Shown here piece by piece: positions 1-9,682 of a stretch of 48,455 nt of DNA (the stretch's first letter is position 1; each line of letters starts with the position of its first letter). The position numbers were made by a program, and so were the translations under genes. A model generated the notes under the pieces. The model searched no databases. It was given only the letters and a program-made list of their open reading frames with translations, and was not told the origin of the DNA. The stretch lies in contig CANQOI010000009.1 in NCBI GenBank assembly GCA_947625435.1, forward strand, positions 1 through 48,455. Reading direction: 5' to 3'. The DNA is from an uncultured Clostridia bacterium (GTDB lineage: Bacteria > Bacillota > Clostridia > UBA1212 > UBA1255).

Positions 1-1494
1 AAAAGGCGCGGTATAAGATTCAGCATAGGCACGAGACTCATGCTATGCTTCACGGCGGCGATATTTCTGCTCACGCTGCTGACGGGCTCCGTATTCACGG
101 TGTTATACAAGAACTATACGGGCAATCTGTATGAAGACAACATGAAGAAAACGGCCAGGTCCATAGCATCGGTGCTGACGGGTATGATAGAGGACGGAGG
201 AAGCTTCGTGGACGGGTATTTTCACGGATACGGCGGAAACGGCGGCGTAGTGGAGCTTGACAGCCGCCTGCTGCTGAGGTTCGCAAAGGAAATAACGGAT
301 GCGGATGTGTGGGTGATAGACTCGTCTCTCTATATAATATCAACGTCTCAGGACGGATCCGGTACGGGAGGCTGGGACTATGACAGCCTGCCCTCGGAGG
401 CTCAGAAATTCATTGCGAGGATATTCAAGGATTCCGGCTACGAGGTGTACGGAGAGAGCTTCAGCGATATACTGGGCTCAAGAACGGTATCTGTGGGCAT
501 ACCTATATATTCTCCGGGAGGCAGCGTGATAGGAGCCGTTATTTTACATACTCCGGCGAGCGGTATGACGCGTGAAACGAACAGCGGGCTTCTGATATTG
601 CTGGCGAGCCTTATATTTTCACTGATAGTGGGAACGGTCCTTTCTGTCGTCATGTCGCATAATATAGCCAAGCCGCTCAAGCTCATAAACTTTACGGCGC
701 TGAAGCTTTCGGAGGGGGATTATTCGGCCAAGACATATGTGCGCAGGAGCGATGAGATAGGAGAGCTTGCGAGCACGATGGACGCAATGGGAGCGAAGCT
801 GCGCGCGGCGGAGCAGGAAAGCGAGAAGCTCCAGCAGATGCGCCGCGACTTTGTGGCAAACATATCGCATGAGCTTAGAACGCCCGTGACCGTCATAAGA
901 GGCTCTCTTGAAGCGCTGTGCGACGGGGTGGTGGACGATCCGGAGCGCGTGGAGCAGTATCATAAGGAGCTTCTTTCGGAAAGCATTTATATGCAGAGGC
1001 TCGTAAATGACCTGCTGGATCTGTCGCGCCTTCAGAATCCCGATTTCAGCATGAACATATCCGATTTTAATCTTTATGACTGCGTGAGCGACGCTGTGAG
1101 GAGCGGAAGAAGGATAGCCGCGGATAAGGGCAGAAATATTGATTTTGTATATAACACGACGGCGTATGCGATAAAGGGCGATTACGACAGGGTGCGCCAG
1201 ATGCTCCTCATAATCATAGACAATGCGGTTAAATTTACCGATGATCCCGCAAACAGCATACATGTGACAATGCACGACGCAGAGGTGTCTGTTGAGAACA
1301 CGGGCCCGGGAATAAGTCCGGAAGAGCTGCCTCTCATATTCGAGCGCTTCCACAAGTCGCGCTCGGAGCAGAACAAGAACGGCACCGGGCTGGGGCTTGC
1401 GATAGCAAAGCAGATTGCGTCAAGGCACGGCGTAAAGGTATCTGTGAGCAGCGTGCAGGGTGGCTCCACCATATTCAGGTTCGTTTTTAGATAG
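1..1494 (+). CDS. Membrane sensor histidine kinase, 5' end missing
   Basis: The kinase of a two-component system. The frame is open from base 1 and the first in-frame ATG (40) sits at the start of a membrane segment, so the true start probably lies upstream of the window. Visible in order (residues from base 1): membrane segment about 14-36, an extracytoplasmic Cache/PAS-like region to about 195, a second membrane segment about 197-218, a HAMP linker, a HisKA domain with the phospho-accepting His at about 290 in the motif SHELRTP, and a HATPase_c domain with the N box DNAVKF (about 407), NTGPGIS (about 434) and GTGLGLA (about 461). The catalytic parts look intact. A response regulator gene is expected just upstream, off the window. 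The signal sensed cannot be told. The next gene is convergent. Confidence 0.93.
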   Translation, partial: KRRGIRFSIGTRLMLCFTAAIFLLTLLTGSVFTVLYKNYTGNLYEDNMKKTARSIASVLTGMIEDGGSFVDGYFHGYGGNGGVVELDSRLLLRFAKEITDADVWVIDSSLYIISTSQDGSGTGGWDYDSLPSEAQKFIARIFKDSGYEVYGESFSDILGSRTVSVGIPIYSPGGSVIGAVILHTPASGMTRETNSGLLILLASLIFSLIVGTVLSVVMSHNIAKPLKLINFTALKLSEGDYSAKTYVRRSDEIGELASTMDAMGAKLRAAEQESEKLQQMRRDFVANISHELRTPVTVIRGSLEALCDGVVDDPERVEQYHKELLSESIYMQRLVNDLLDLSRLQNPDFSMNISDFNLYDCVSDAVRSGRRIAADKGRNIDFVYNTTAYAIKGDYDRVRQMLLIIIDNAVKFTDDPANSIHVTMHDAEVSVENTGPGISPEELPLIFERFHKSRSEQNKNGTGLGLAIAKQIASRHGVKVSVSSVQGGSTIFRFVFR

Positions 1495-1546
1495 GGCGCA
1501 TTGATCTTTACCCGAAAGTCTCGGGCGCTTATAAGTATTATAAACC

Positions 1547-2215
1547 TCAGACGATACGGCCGTCCCCGATCCTTATAACTCTGTTATAATAACCGGAAAC
1601 AGTTTCGTCATGAGTCACAACGATAACAGTCTTTGATTCCCGGTTAAGCTCCTTAAAAACCTCCATTATCTGCCTTGAACTCTCGCTGTCAAGTGCGCCC
1701 GACGGCTCGTCCGCCAGAATGATATCAGGTTCATTTACGATAGCCCGTGCGATCGCAACGCGCTGCTTTTGTCCTCCGGAAAGTAATTTAACGGGTTTTT
1801 TGTATTGCGTCTCCTGCAGACCTACATGCTTCAATGTTTCGGCAGCCTTCCGCTTCATCTTCCAAAATGAAGTTTTATTAAAGTACATGGGAAGCATTAC
1901 ATTAAACAGTGCAGACTCATTCTGCAGGAGACAGAAGTCCTGAAAAACAAATCCGATTCTGCCGTTTCTGATATTTGCAGATTCATGATCGCGCAATTTT
2001 GTAACATTTTCACCGGATAAAATATATTCTCCGCTGTCAAAGCCATCCAGAAGCCCTATAATATTAAGAAGTGTCGTTTTGCCCGAGCCCGATGCTCCCA
2101 TGACGGAAAGCATTTCTCCGCGTTCGACCGTAAGAGAAACATTCTTCAACGCATGAAATCTGTCCTTTCCGATCGGATACGTCTTATTTATTTCATGTAA
2201 CTCTATAATATTCAT
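1547..2215 (-). CDS. ABC exporter ATP-binding subunit (MacB/LolD type)
   Basis: ATPase that powers the two membrane subunits encoded just upstream in the same operon. The start at 2215 gives 222 residues and has a good ribosome site (AAGGAG about 8 bases upstream); longer in-frame reading runs into the preceding permease gene and is not family-like. Walker A GASGSGKT is at residues 40-47, the Q-loop at Q92, the signature LSGGQ at 145-149, Walker B ILADEP at about 166-171, and an H-loop THD near 199. This is the lipoprotein/peptide export subfamily that pairs with FtsX-like permeases. It starts 14 bases after the preceding permease stop. Substrate unknown; such sets in Firmicutes often export or resist peptides, which is inference only. 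Confidence 0.93.
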   Translation of the reverse strand: MNIIELHEINKTYPIGKDRFHALKNVSLTVERGEMLSVMGASGSGKTTLLNIIGLLDGFDSGEYILSGENVTKLRDHESANIRNGRIGFVFQDFCLLQNESALFNVMLPMYFNKTSFWKMKRKAAETLKHVGLQETQYKKPVKLLSGGQKQRVAIARAIVNEPDIILADEPSGALDSESSRQIMEVFKELNRESKTVIVVTHDETVSGYYNRVIRIGDGRIV

Positions 2216-2229
2216 TGCTGTATCTCTCC

Positions 2230-3432
2230 TTATTTCAATTCCTGATTCTTGATCTGAATAAACGATCTTTTGTGATATGTTATTACAATTTCCAAGAATA
2301 TGATCATGAGCACGAACACTGCCTGAACAAGGAGCAGGTATAAATTGTTCCATGAGAACATTATATCCTGCATGTACTCCGGCCTTCGTTCCGGAAAATA
2401 CAGGCAGTAAAGAGTGATCGCGGCATTTATGACGGCTGCGAGTAATTCTGAAATGCCGATGCTGCTCAAAAATAAGAAATAACTTTTCTTTTTGCTCAGT
2501 CCGCATAAATAATATACAGAATATGTCTGCATATTTTTGTCGAGCATCAGTACTACCATGGAGATCGAAAATAAAAATGTGAGCACAAAGGTCATCAGCG
2601 GAAGCGGGATAGCGTCTTCAAGAAGTTTATTTGTTTTATATTCAGTATTGGCAATTATATCGTCATATGTACTGATTGAAAAACCGGATCGATTCATTTC
2701 CTCCAGCACTTCGCTCCGTTCGGACACTGCCGAACCGTCGGAGAAAAATATGAATCCTGTTCTGCTGTCATACATATCATTTTTCATAAGAAGCTTTTCC
2801 GTCTCCGGTGTTTTAACGACAAATATTGTATTTGTATATTCAGTCAGCATATCATAGCAGTCCATTTTGTTGCTGTATATATTAAAACCGGGCAGATATT
2901 CGGCTGCTTTATACCTGCCGGATATTACGGCCCGTATATTTACCGTCTGTTCGTCAGTTCTTATCTGCAGATCGATCTCATCTGTTACACTGCGGTCCGT
3001 AAAAACATCCGGCGACAAAAATATCTGTATATGACCGTCTTCGTCTATACCCGTATCACTGCCGTATCCGAGCAGCCGTTCATCCATGGCGATCACATTT
3101 ACCTCTTCTTCACGGTCAATCACGGTTCCCATATATGACCGGCAAGATATATCTTCTACGCAGCTGTTTTGTGAAAGTTCAGACAACACTTCATGATATT
3201 TCGCCGTAAAATCATTACCTGCAGTCAGATTCTCTCCATACATATAATATACAGACCTGTCCACATCCGGAATGCTTTTATAACACCTGTCATATTGCAT
3301 ACATGTTCTGTATTTCCCGATGAGACTGAGCATACTGAACTGCGACAGAATAAAAACCGTAAAAAGCAGTAAACCCGATACTTTGGCGTCTTTATAAAAT
3401 CTTATTATAAGAGATAAATTTTTCTTTAACAT
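2230..3432 (-). CDS. FtsX/MacB-like ABC transporter permease
   Basis: Membrane subunit of the exporter, 400 residues. The start at 3432 is preceded by a GGGGG ribosome site; upstream in-frame codons lie inside the preceding permease gene. Topology is the MacB/FtsX plan: one N-terminal membrane helix (about 17-40), a large extracytoplasmic domain of about 230 residues, then three C-terminal helices, here near 275-400. Sequence identity to known permeases is low and the call rests on topology plus operon context. It follows the other permease by 25 bases and precedes the ATPase by 14. Base composition is visibly AT-richer than in the flanking housekeeping genes. Confidence 0.8.
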   Translation of the reverse strand: MLKKNLSLIIRFYKDAKVSGLLLFTVFILSQFSMLSLIGKYRTCMQYDRCYKSIPDVDRSVYYMYGENLTAGNDFTAKYHEVLSELSQNSCVEDISCRSYMGTVIDREEEVNVIAMDERLLGYGSDTGIDEDGHIQIFLSPDVFTDRSVTDEIDLQIRTDEQTVNIRAVISGRYKAAEYLPGFNIYSNKMDCYDMLTEYTNTIFVVKTPETEKLLMKNDMYDSRTGFIFFSDGSAVSERSEVLEEMNRSGFSISTYDDIIANTEYKTNKLLEDAIPLPLMTFVLTFLFSISMVVLMLDKNMQTYSVYYLCGLSKKKSYFLFLSSIGISELLAAVINAAITLYCLYFPERRPEYMQDIMFSWNNLYLLLVQAVFVLMIIFLEIVITYHKRSFIQIKNQELK

Positions 3433-3457
3433 ATCAAGCCCCCTTGTTATTATCCGA

Positions 3458-4549
3458 TCATTCGCTCTGCTTAAGCTGTACAGTATATTGTTTAAATAAA
3501 TAAGACAGCGCATACGGCGCCGACACAATAAGCGATGCCAAAACAGCCATGAAGATAACAGCCGCATAATCACTGAATATCATTCTGCAATCAGGAAGAG
3601 TTAATATTTTATGGAGACCGTCTCTTATAAAGAAATGTATCACTGACGCTATGCACATGGATGACAGGACCATAAAGCAGCGTTCCGCTATCAGGAGGAA
3701 TAATATTTCCGCTTTATTCTCTCCCAATATTCCCAAAATGCTGTATATTCTTTTATTTTTTTCAGACATATACTGCGCAAAGAACAGGAAAAGAATAAAG
3801 ATCAATAAAATGATTATAAAAAATGATATCGTCCAGTTCAGCAGATCATCTATCATGCTGTTCAGAGTCGGAGCAGGCCCCTGCACGATCAAAACATCAT
3901 CATCGGCGTAGAAATAATCTTCAAGACCTTTTATTTCCTTCAGATCGAGTCTGTTCCGCACAACAAAATGCATGGTATTTACCGTAAGATTCCGATCCAC
4001 GTACAAGCTGCACGGTATATAAGCGGTACTCGGTATGATCGTGTCCAACACCCCGACTACCGCGAACTCTCCGAGAGTTCCCAACGTTATCCTATCCCCC
4101 AACCTGCCTAAATCCGGTGATACGATCGCAACCTTTTCATTATTCTTGATCTCATCATCGGTAAAATACAGCCTTCCGTCCTTTTTTATATTTAAGATAA
4201 CATCATGCTCCGGACTGAAAACGGAGTGAATGAGCAAGTCGGATCGACCGTCGTCCGTTTCTTCCGAGAGCCGCGTCTCTACCTCGAAATGTCTGCTGTT
4301 TTTTATAAGATCACTTTGTGAAAATCCGTCAAGATGATCGATAGGCATTTCCTGTTTAAAATTAACGGTATAGCGGCATTGTGTCAGTTCTTCACTTTTT
4401 CGCTGGGCTATATAAGGGAAAAACGCTCCGTATATGAATACTGTCAACAGACCCATGAGTATGTATGAAACGGAAAAAACAATAAAAATATTCTTATTGT
4501 TCACAAAATAATTTTTGATGATATGAAATAATAAAGATATCGTCTTCAT
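3458..4549 (-). CDS. FtsX/MacB-like ABC transporter permease, first gene of operon
   Basis: Second membrane subunit of the exporter, 363 residues, and the first gene of the minus-strand operon. An ATG at 4549 has GGAG about 8 bases upstream. It has an N-terminal helix (about 20-42), an extracytoplasmic region of about 185 residues, then three helices in the last 140 residues. This is the same plan as the next gene, so the pair probably forms a heterodimeric permease. A strong sigma-A type promoter lies 80 bases upstream. The line 3661-3720 is 25/60 G+C against 35/60 for 7501-7560 in rel, which supports foreign origin. No immunity gene, peptide precursor or dedicated regulator is visible beside it. 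Confidence 0.8.
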   Translation of the reverse strand: MKTISLLFHIIKNYFVNNKNIFIVFSVSYILMGLLTVFIYGAFFPYIAQRKSEELTQCRYTVNFKQEMPIDHLDGFSQSDLIKNSRHFEVETRLSEETDDGRSDLLIHSVFSPEHDVILNIKKDGRLYFTDDEIKNNEKVAIVSPDLGRLGDRITLGTLGEFAVVGVLDTIIPSTAYIPCSLYVDRNLTVNTMHFVVRNRLDLKEIKGLEDYFYADDDVLIVQGPAPTLNSMIDDLLNWTISFFIIILLIFILFLFFAQYMSEKNKRIYSILGILGENKAEILFLLIAERCFMVLSSMCIASVIHFFIRDGLHKILTLPDCRMIFSDYAAVIFMAVLASLIVSAPYALSYLFKQYTVQLKQSE

Positions 4550-4585
4550 AATATTCTCCGTTAATGAGTGCGCCGGGCTCTTTCT

Positions 4586-4602
4586 GATCTAATAATTTGA
4601 TC
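4586..4602. repeat. Imperfect inverted repeat in ABC operon leader
   Basis: A 17-base near-palindrome (GATC arms, AT-rich centre; 7 of 8 arm pairs match) between the promoter and the first gene of the ABC exporter operon. Its position downstream of the -10 would suit an operator for a repressor. This is inference; no regulator gene is adjacent. Confidence 0.4.
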
Positions 4603-4628
4603 GTTATTAAATTGTCGTTGACGATATC

Positions 4629-4657
4629 AGCATATTATATTATTCTCGCTATGTCAA
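4629..4657 (-). promoter_or_regulatory. Sigma-A promoter of the ABC exporter operon
   Basis: On the minus strand a perfect -35 TTGACA (4657-4652) is followed by 17 bases and the -10 TATGCT (4634-4629). It is correctly placed upstream of the permease gene starting at 4549 and is one of the best consensus matches in the window. Confidence 0.85.
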
Positions 4658-4680
4658 CATATTATTTTTATTTTTGGAAT

Positions 4681-4704
4681 ATATTTTAATATAAATTAAA
4701 ATAT
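4681..4704. repeat. Perfect AT palindrome upstream of the ABC promoter
   Basis: Two perfect 10-base arms (ATATTTTAAT and its complement) separated by ATAA. It lies 24 bases upstream of the -35 of the ABC operon and about 65 bases before the recJ start, in the divergent region. It could be an UP-like element or an operator; not distinguishable from sequence. Confidence 0.5.
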
Positions 4705-4766
4705 TTGTATTTCAGTCTTAAATATGATATTGTTACACGGTCATTTCACATAGGGCGGCGGTATTT

Positions 4767-6812
4767 TTGTTCGACAGACAATGGGTTTTCAATAAGACTG
4801 AACATAGGGAATATGCGGGCGCGCCCTCGTTCATAGATGAGATATATCACAGGCGCGGCATAGACCCTGAGAAAAGCGACGACATATCGCAGCTTTCAGA
4901 TCCTTTTATGCTGCCCGATATGGACAGAGCCGTTGAGAGACTGCTCACTGCCGTAGAGGAAGGCGAGAGGATAGCGGTCTTCGGAGATTACGATGCCGAC
5001 GGCGTGACCGCATCGGCGGCGCTTTGGCATTTTATAGTAAATATGTTAGGCGCCGATGCGTTGTGCTATATTCCCGACAGGATATCGGAGGGCTACGGAA
5101 TGTCGTGCTCCGCGGTGCAGAAGCTCGCGGAGCAGTCCGTCTCGCTCATAATAACTGTGGATAACGGTATAACGGCATTTAAGGAAGCGGAATACGCCGC
5201 ATCCCTCGGCATGGACGTGGTCATTACCGACCATCACAGATGCGATGATAAAGTGCCGCATTGTGCCGCAGCGGTAGATCCCTGCCTTCTACATGATAAA
5301 GCCGCGCCTCTTCGCGATCTGTGCGGCGCGGGCGTCGCTTTTGCCCTCATATCGGCGACCGCTTCTCAGATAGGCCTCGGAGACGAAATATACAGATACG
5401 TGCCCATAGTGATGATAGGGACGCTGGGAGACGCAGTGCCGCTTACGGGAGACAACAGGATAATAGTCAAATATGGCCTGAAGAATATATTCAGATACGG
5501 CTGGACCGGGATCGAAAGACTCATTTCAGACATAAACGGCGCAAGGCAGAAAGCGGGCCCGGGCGGTAAAGAGATCACCGCCTCATACATAACGTTCAAT
5601 GTAGTGCCCAAACTGAATGCGGCGGGAAGGCTGGGAAATGCCGCCCGGGCATACGAGCTTTTGATATCCGAGGACGAAGAAACTGCCGCGCGGCTTTCGG
5701 CGGAGCTGATAAACGAAAATACGAAAAGGCAGACAATGGAAGCCGAAATAACGGACAAGGCCGTGTCGCCGGAAAATATGCTCACAAGCGAAAATGACAG
5801 CGTGGCGGTCTCGCTGGGAGACGGATGGCACCACGGCGTTATAGGGATAGTGGCCGCAAAGCTCACGGAAAAATTCGGGAAGCCTTCCGTTGTGCTCGTA
5901 AAGGAGGAAAACGGGCTCGCGCGGGGCTCGGCAAGGTCCGTCAAGGGCTTCGACATATATAAGGCCCTTTCGGGCTGCCCTGAGCTCATGGAGCGCTTCG
6001 GCGGACATGAAATGGCCGCGGGAATGACTATAAAGCAGGAAAATATTCCGGAGCTCATAAAGAGGCTGAATCGGTTTGCGGCAGAGAGCAGAACATACAT
6101 ATCGGAGCCGCCCAATACGGAGATAGATGCGGTCATTTTACCGGAGGAGATAACACCCGAAACATGCGAGGCGCTCTCAACGCTCGAGCCCTACGGAAAC
6201 GGCAACCCGCCGCCCGTGCTCTGCGTGAGAGGACTTCGCGCGGAGTCGTGCTCGAAGGTAGGCGACGGGGGAAAGCATCTTAAAATACTTTTCAGCGCCC
6301 GCACATCAGGCGGCAGGAGCATCACGTTGAACGGGATAGCGTTCTCACAGGGGGCGTGTGAGAATATAGTAAAGAGCATGGACGGACCTTGCAGCGTCAT
6401 ATGCAGACCCGAAATAAATGTGTGGCAGGGCAGAACGTCGGTATCGCTCATAATATCCGATATTTACGACGGGGACTACAATATTGATAACGGTTTTGAA
6501 TGTGTGTATAATAGAGATTATGTCACTGACGCCGGATTCGCGCTTGAACGCGGCACTCTTGCGGTGATGTATAAGCAGCTGCAGAGCATGGGAGACAGCT
6601 TCAGATTCAGCGATCTGTATATAATGCGCTCCGACATGCATAGAGCCGGAACTGCGTGCACATGGTATCAGATAAGAAACGGACTCGGTGTTTTCACGGA
6701 GCTGGGCCTTATAAAAAGGACAGACAAACAGAATTATGCAATACTCAAGCCCGCGGGGAAGGCCGACCTGATGTCATCGGAAATATACCGCGGCACGCAG
6801 ATCATAAGGTGA
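4767..6812 (+). CDS. recJ: Single-stranded-DNA-specific 5'-3' exonuclease RecJ
   Basis: Degrades single-stranded DNA 5'-3' in recombination and repair. It has 681 residues, between E. coli and B. subtilis RecJ in length. The DHH-domain motif FGDYDADGV lies near residues 72-80, the Mn-binding ITDHH near 153-157, and the DHHA1 motif GGHEMAAGM near 412-420. A RecJ OB-type region and a C-terminal extension of about 120 residues follow, as in Firmicute forms. The start is a TTG at 4767 behind AGGGCGGCGG; no ATG or GTG is available upstream in frame. A weak promoter (TTGTAT, 17 bases, TATTGT at 4705-4733) may serve it. The rel gene follows after 7 bases, so the two are probably co-transcribed. Confidence 0.95.
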   Translation: MFDRQWVFNKTEHREYAGAPSFIDEIYHRRGIDPEKSDDISQLSDPFMLPDMDRAVERLLTAVEEGERIAVFGDYDADGVTASAALWHFIVNMLGADALCYIPDRISEGYGMSCSAVQKLAEQSVSLIITVDNGITAFKEAEYAASLGMDVVITDHHRCDDKVPHCAAAVDPCLLHDKAAPLRDLCGAGVAFALISATASQIGLGDEIYRYVPIVMIGTLGDAVPLTGDNRIIVKYGLKNIFRYGWTGIERLISDINGARQKAGPGGKEITASYITFNVVPKLNAAGRLGNAARAYELLISEDEETAARLSAELINENTKRQTMEAEITDKAVSPENMLTSENDSVAVSLGDGWHHGVIGIVAAKLTEKFGKPSVVLVKEENGLARGSARSVKGFDIYKALSGCPELMERFGGHEMAAGMTIKQENIPELIKRLNRFAAESRTYISEPPNTEIDAVILPEEITPETCEALSTLEPYGNGNPPPVLCVRGLRAESCSKVGDGGKHLKILFSARTSGGRSITLNGIAFSQGACENIVKSMDGPCSVICRPEINVWQGRTSVSLIISDIYDGDYNIDNGFECVYNRDYVTDAGFALERGTLAVMYKQLQSMGDSFRFSDLYIMRSDMHRAGTACTWYQIRNGLGVFTELGLIKRTDKQNYAILKPAGKADLMSSEIYRGTQIIR

Positions 6813-6819
6813 TTTTCAG

Positions 6820-9024
6820 ATGGAATATTCCGAACAATTTCAAAAGCTGACAGCTTCGCTCAAGGCACGCAACCCGGACACGGATACGAGCCTGCTTGAG
6901 AAGGCATATGCGCTCGCAAACGAAAAGCACAACGGTCAGAAGCGCAAATCGGGAGAGCCTTTTATAATACACCCCGTGGCGGTCGCTTCCATGCTCGCGG
7001 ACATGGACATGGATATGCCCTCGGTGATAGCCGGAATGCTCCACGATGTGGTGGAGGACACCGATGTCACTATAGACGAGATACGCGAGCAGTTCGGAAC
7101 GGAGATAGCATATCTCGTGGACGGCGTCACAAAGCTCAAAAGGCTGCCCACATCCACAAAGGAAGAGCTTCAGAACGAGAATCTGCGTAAAATGTTCCTG
7201 TCTATGGCGTCGGATATACGCGTGATAGTCATAAAGCTCGTGGACAGACTCCACAATATGCGCACGCTGCAGTATGTAAATACGGATTCACAGATAACGA
7301 AAGCGAGAGAAACGCTTGAGATATACACGCCTCTTGCTCACAGGCTCGGAATGACCAAGATAAAATGGGAGCTTGAGGATCTCTGCTTCAAGTATCTCGA
7401 GCCGGAGGCTTACAGCAGCCTCGTAACCCAGATATCTCAGAGGCGCGACCAGCAGGAGGCATATATCGCCAAGGTGCTGGAGGCCATAAAGGTGAGACTT
7501 GACGAGGCGGGGATAAAGGCGTTCCTTGACGGGAGACCGAAGCACCTGTACAGCATACACAAGAAGATGATAGTCCAGAACAAGACTCTCAATCAGATAT
7601 ATGATCTTCTGGCGATACGCGTCATAGTGGACACCGTGCAGGAGTGTTACACAGTGCTCGGTATAATACATGAAATGTACACGCCCATGCCGGGACGTTT
7701 CAAGGATTATATAGCGATGCCCAAGCCCAATATGTATCAGTCGCTCCATACGACTCTGATAGGCCCCGACGGCAAGCCCTTCGAGGCACAGATACGCACA
7801 TGGGAAATGCATAAAACGGCCGAGATAGGCATTGCCGCGCATTGGAAATATAAAGAGGGCGACAAGAACGGCAGGGGCTCCGATTACGACGGCAAGCTTG
7901 AATGGGTGAGAAATCTCCTTGACAATCAGAAGGAGGTAGAGGACCCGGACGATTTTGTGGAGACATTCAAGATGGATCTTTTCACCGACGAGGTATTTGT
8001 ATTCACGCCGAAGGGCGATGTCAAATGTCTCCCCAAGGGCTCCACGCCCATAGATTTTGCATATGCGATACACAGCGCCGTGGGCAACAGGATGATAGGC
8101 GCCAAGGTGAACGGCGAGATAAAGCCTCTCAATTACAGACTGAGGACGGGTGATTTCGTTGAGATAATAACATCTCAGTCGAATCACGGCCCCAGCCGCG
8201 ACTGGCTCAATATAGTAAAAAGCTCCGAAGCCAAGAGCAAGATACGCCAGTGGTTCAAAAAGGAGTGCCGCGATGAGAACATAGAGCGCGGCAAGGATAT
8301 CATAGAGCGCGAGCTCAAAAAGCACGGTTACAAGCACGATCAGCTCATGAAGCCCGAGTGGCTGGAGCCCATACTCAAAAAATACAAATTCTCGTCGTAC
8401 GACGATCTTCTCAATGTGATAGGCTTCGGTGAAATAAGCGCGCAGAAGATAATAAACATTTTACGCGACGAATACAACAGATCGCAGGCGGCGATGCAGT
8501 CCGGCAAGGACGACCTGCTGTCGAAGCTCGATGTGCAGAAGAATGCAAAGAAGGACAGACCGAAGCAGCACGCGTCGGACAACGGAATAATAGTAAAGGG
8601 AATAGAAAACTGCCTTGTGCGTCTTTCGAGATGCTGCAATCCCGTGCCGGGAGATTCCATAGTGGGATATATAACAAAGGGCAGAGGCGTATCGGTGCAC
8701 AGGACGGACTGCCCTAACGTGATAGCCATGAATGAGGAAGAAAACCGCATAATAGACGTAAGATGGGCGGATACGGTGAGAAGCTCGTACATCGTTGACA
8801 TCTCGATAAAGGCGGTGGGCAATACGAATCTGCTGCTCCAGATAGCAAAGCTGATAGCGGAATCGAAGCTTCCCATGAAGGCCATAAACGCGCGCACTAC
8901 AAGAGACAATTATGAGCTCATCGATCTCACGATAGAGATAACGGACAGGAGCGACCTCGACAAGCTCGTAAAGAAGATAAAGGCCATGGACAATGTGGAA
9001 GAAGTAAGCAGGACGGTAAAATAA
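6820..9024 (+). CDS. rel: Bifunctional (p)ppGpp synthetase/hydrolase (Rel/SpoT type)
   Basis: Makes and degrades the stringent-response alarmone. It has 734 residues, normal for a long RSH protein. The hydrolase HD domain keeps His51 and the H-D-x-x-E-D motif at 75-80, so hydrolysis should be active. The synthetase keeps the RFKD loop (about 293-296), typical of bifunctional Rel rather than RelA, and YQSLH (about 306-310). TGS, a zinc-finger-like segment with CCNP, and a C-terminal ACT domain (about 660-734) follow. The start at 6820 has AAGGTGA 7 bases upstream, overlapping the recJ end. The next gene starts immediately after the stop codon. The rel-MBL-hemZ order is common in Clostridia. 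Confidence 0.96.
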   Translation: MEYSEQFQKLTASLKARNPDTDTSLLEKAYALANEKHNGQKRKSGEPFIIHPVAVASMLADMDMDMPSVIAGMLHDVVEDTDVTIDEIREQFGTEIAYLVDGVTKLKRLPTSTKEELQNENLRKMFLSMASDIRVIVIKLVDRLHNMRTLQYVNTDSQITKARETLEIYTPLAHRLGMTKIKWELEDLCFKYLEPEAYSSLVTQISQRRDQQEAYIAKVLEAIKVRLDEAGIKAFLDGRPKHLYSIHKKMIVQNKTLNQIYDLLAIRVIVDTVQECYTVLGIIHEMYTPMPGRFKDYIAMPKPNMYQSLHTTLIGPDGKPFEAQIRTWEMHKTAEIGIAAHWKYKEGDKNGRGSDYDGKLEWVRNLLDNQKEVEDPDDFVETFKMDLFTDEVFVFTPKGDVKCLPKGSTPIDFAYAIHSAVGNRMIGAKVNGEIKPLNYRLRTGDFVEIITSQSNHGPSRDWLNIVKSSEAKSKIRQWFKKECRDENIERGKDIIERELKKHGYKHDQLMKPEWLEPILKKYKFSSYDDLLNVIGFGEISAQKIINILRDEYNRSQAAMQSGKDDLLSKLDVQKNAKKDRPKQHASDNGIIVKGIENCLVRLSRCCNPVPGDSIVGYITKGRGVSVHRTDCPNVIAMNEEENRIIDVRWADTVRSSYIVDISIKAVGNTNLLLQIAKLIAESKLPMKAINARTTRDNYELIDLTIEITDRSDLDKLVKKIKAMDNVEEVSRTVK

Positions 9025-9651
9025 ATGTTATATTCAAAAAGATTCACAGAAGGAATACTGGGCTCGAACACATATCTCGTATGGGACGACGCATCGAAGG
9101 AGGCGGCCGTGATAGACGTGGGCAACAGACCCGCTCTCATGTCGGATATCATTTCGGAGAATGATCTGAAAGTAAAATATATCATACTCACTCACGCGCA
9201 TTTTGACCATATATATTATTTTCCCGAGTACAGGGAAGCCTTTAAGGATGCCGTATCTGTGCTGCACGTGAGCGACAACGGCACAATGGGAAACCCGCGC
9301 CTCAATGCTTCCGTTCTTTTCGGCTCTGAGCGCGTGTTTGACAGTGCGGACATGACGGTAAACGACGGCGATGTGTTATATCTCGGCAAAGAGGAGCTCA
9401 GAATTATATCAACGCCGGGACATACGTCGGGCAGCATATGCATACTTGCAGGCAAAATGCTCTTTTCCGGCGACACGCTCTTCTATGACGGATTCGGCCG
9501 CACCGATCTCGGAGACGGCAGCACACAGAGCATGGCAGCATCCATAGAGAAGCTGTACGCCATGGACGGCGATATCACGGTATATCCGGGGCACGGAACA
9601 AAGACAACGATAGACAGAGAGAGAAGGAACAATCCTTATATGGATTTCTGA
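9025..9651 (+). CDS. MBL-fold metallo-hydrolase (glyoxalase II-like)
   Basis: A 208-residue single-domain metallo-beta-lactamase-fold hydrolase of the YqgX/glyoxalase II-like group. Metal ligands are all visible: HxHxDH at His57, His59, Asp61 and His62, His133 in GHTSGS, Asp150 in SGDTLF and His190 in YPGHG. The N-terminal GSNTYLV segment is typical of the group. The substrate is probably a thioester such as a lactoyl-thiol, but this group is not well defined. ATG begins directly after the rel TAA, which implies translational coupling. No signal peptide; cytoplasmic. Confidence 0.9.
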   Translation: MLYSKRFTEGILGSNTYLVWDDASKEAAVIDVGNRPALMSDIISENDLKVKYIILTHAHFDHIYYFPEYREAFKDAVSVLHVSDNGTMGNPRLNASVLFGSERVFDSADMTVNDGDVLYLGKEELRIISTPGHTSGSICILAGKMLFSGDTLFYDGFGRTDLGDGSTQSMAASIEKLYAMDGDITVYPGHGTKTTIDRERRNNPYMDF

Positions 9652-9682
9652 CGCCTGAGCAGGGCGTTTGCGGTACGGGAGA

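Noticed and set aside
1510-1524. Hairpin CCCGA-AAGTC-TCGGG between the kinase and ABC genes as a terminator
   Set aside because: Only five base pairs and no T-run on either strand.
7288-8337. Long open minus-strand frame of 349 codons
   Set aside because: Antisense to rel, with no ribosome site or recognisable protein.
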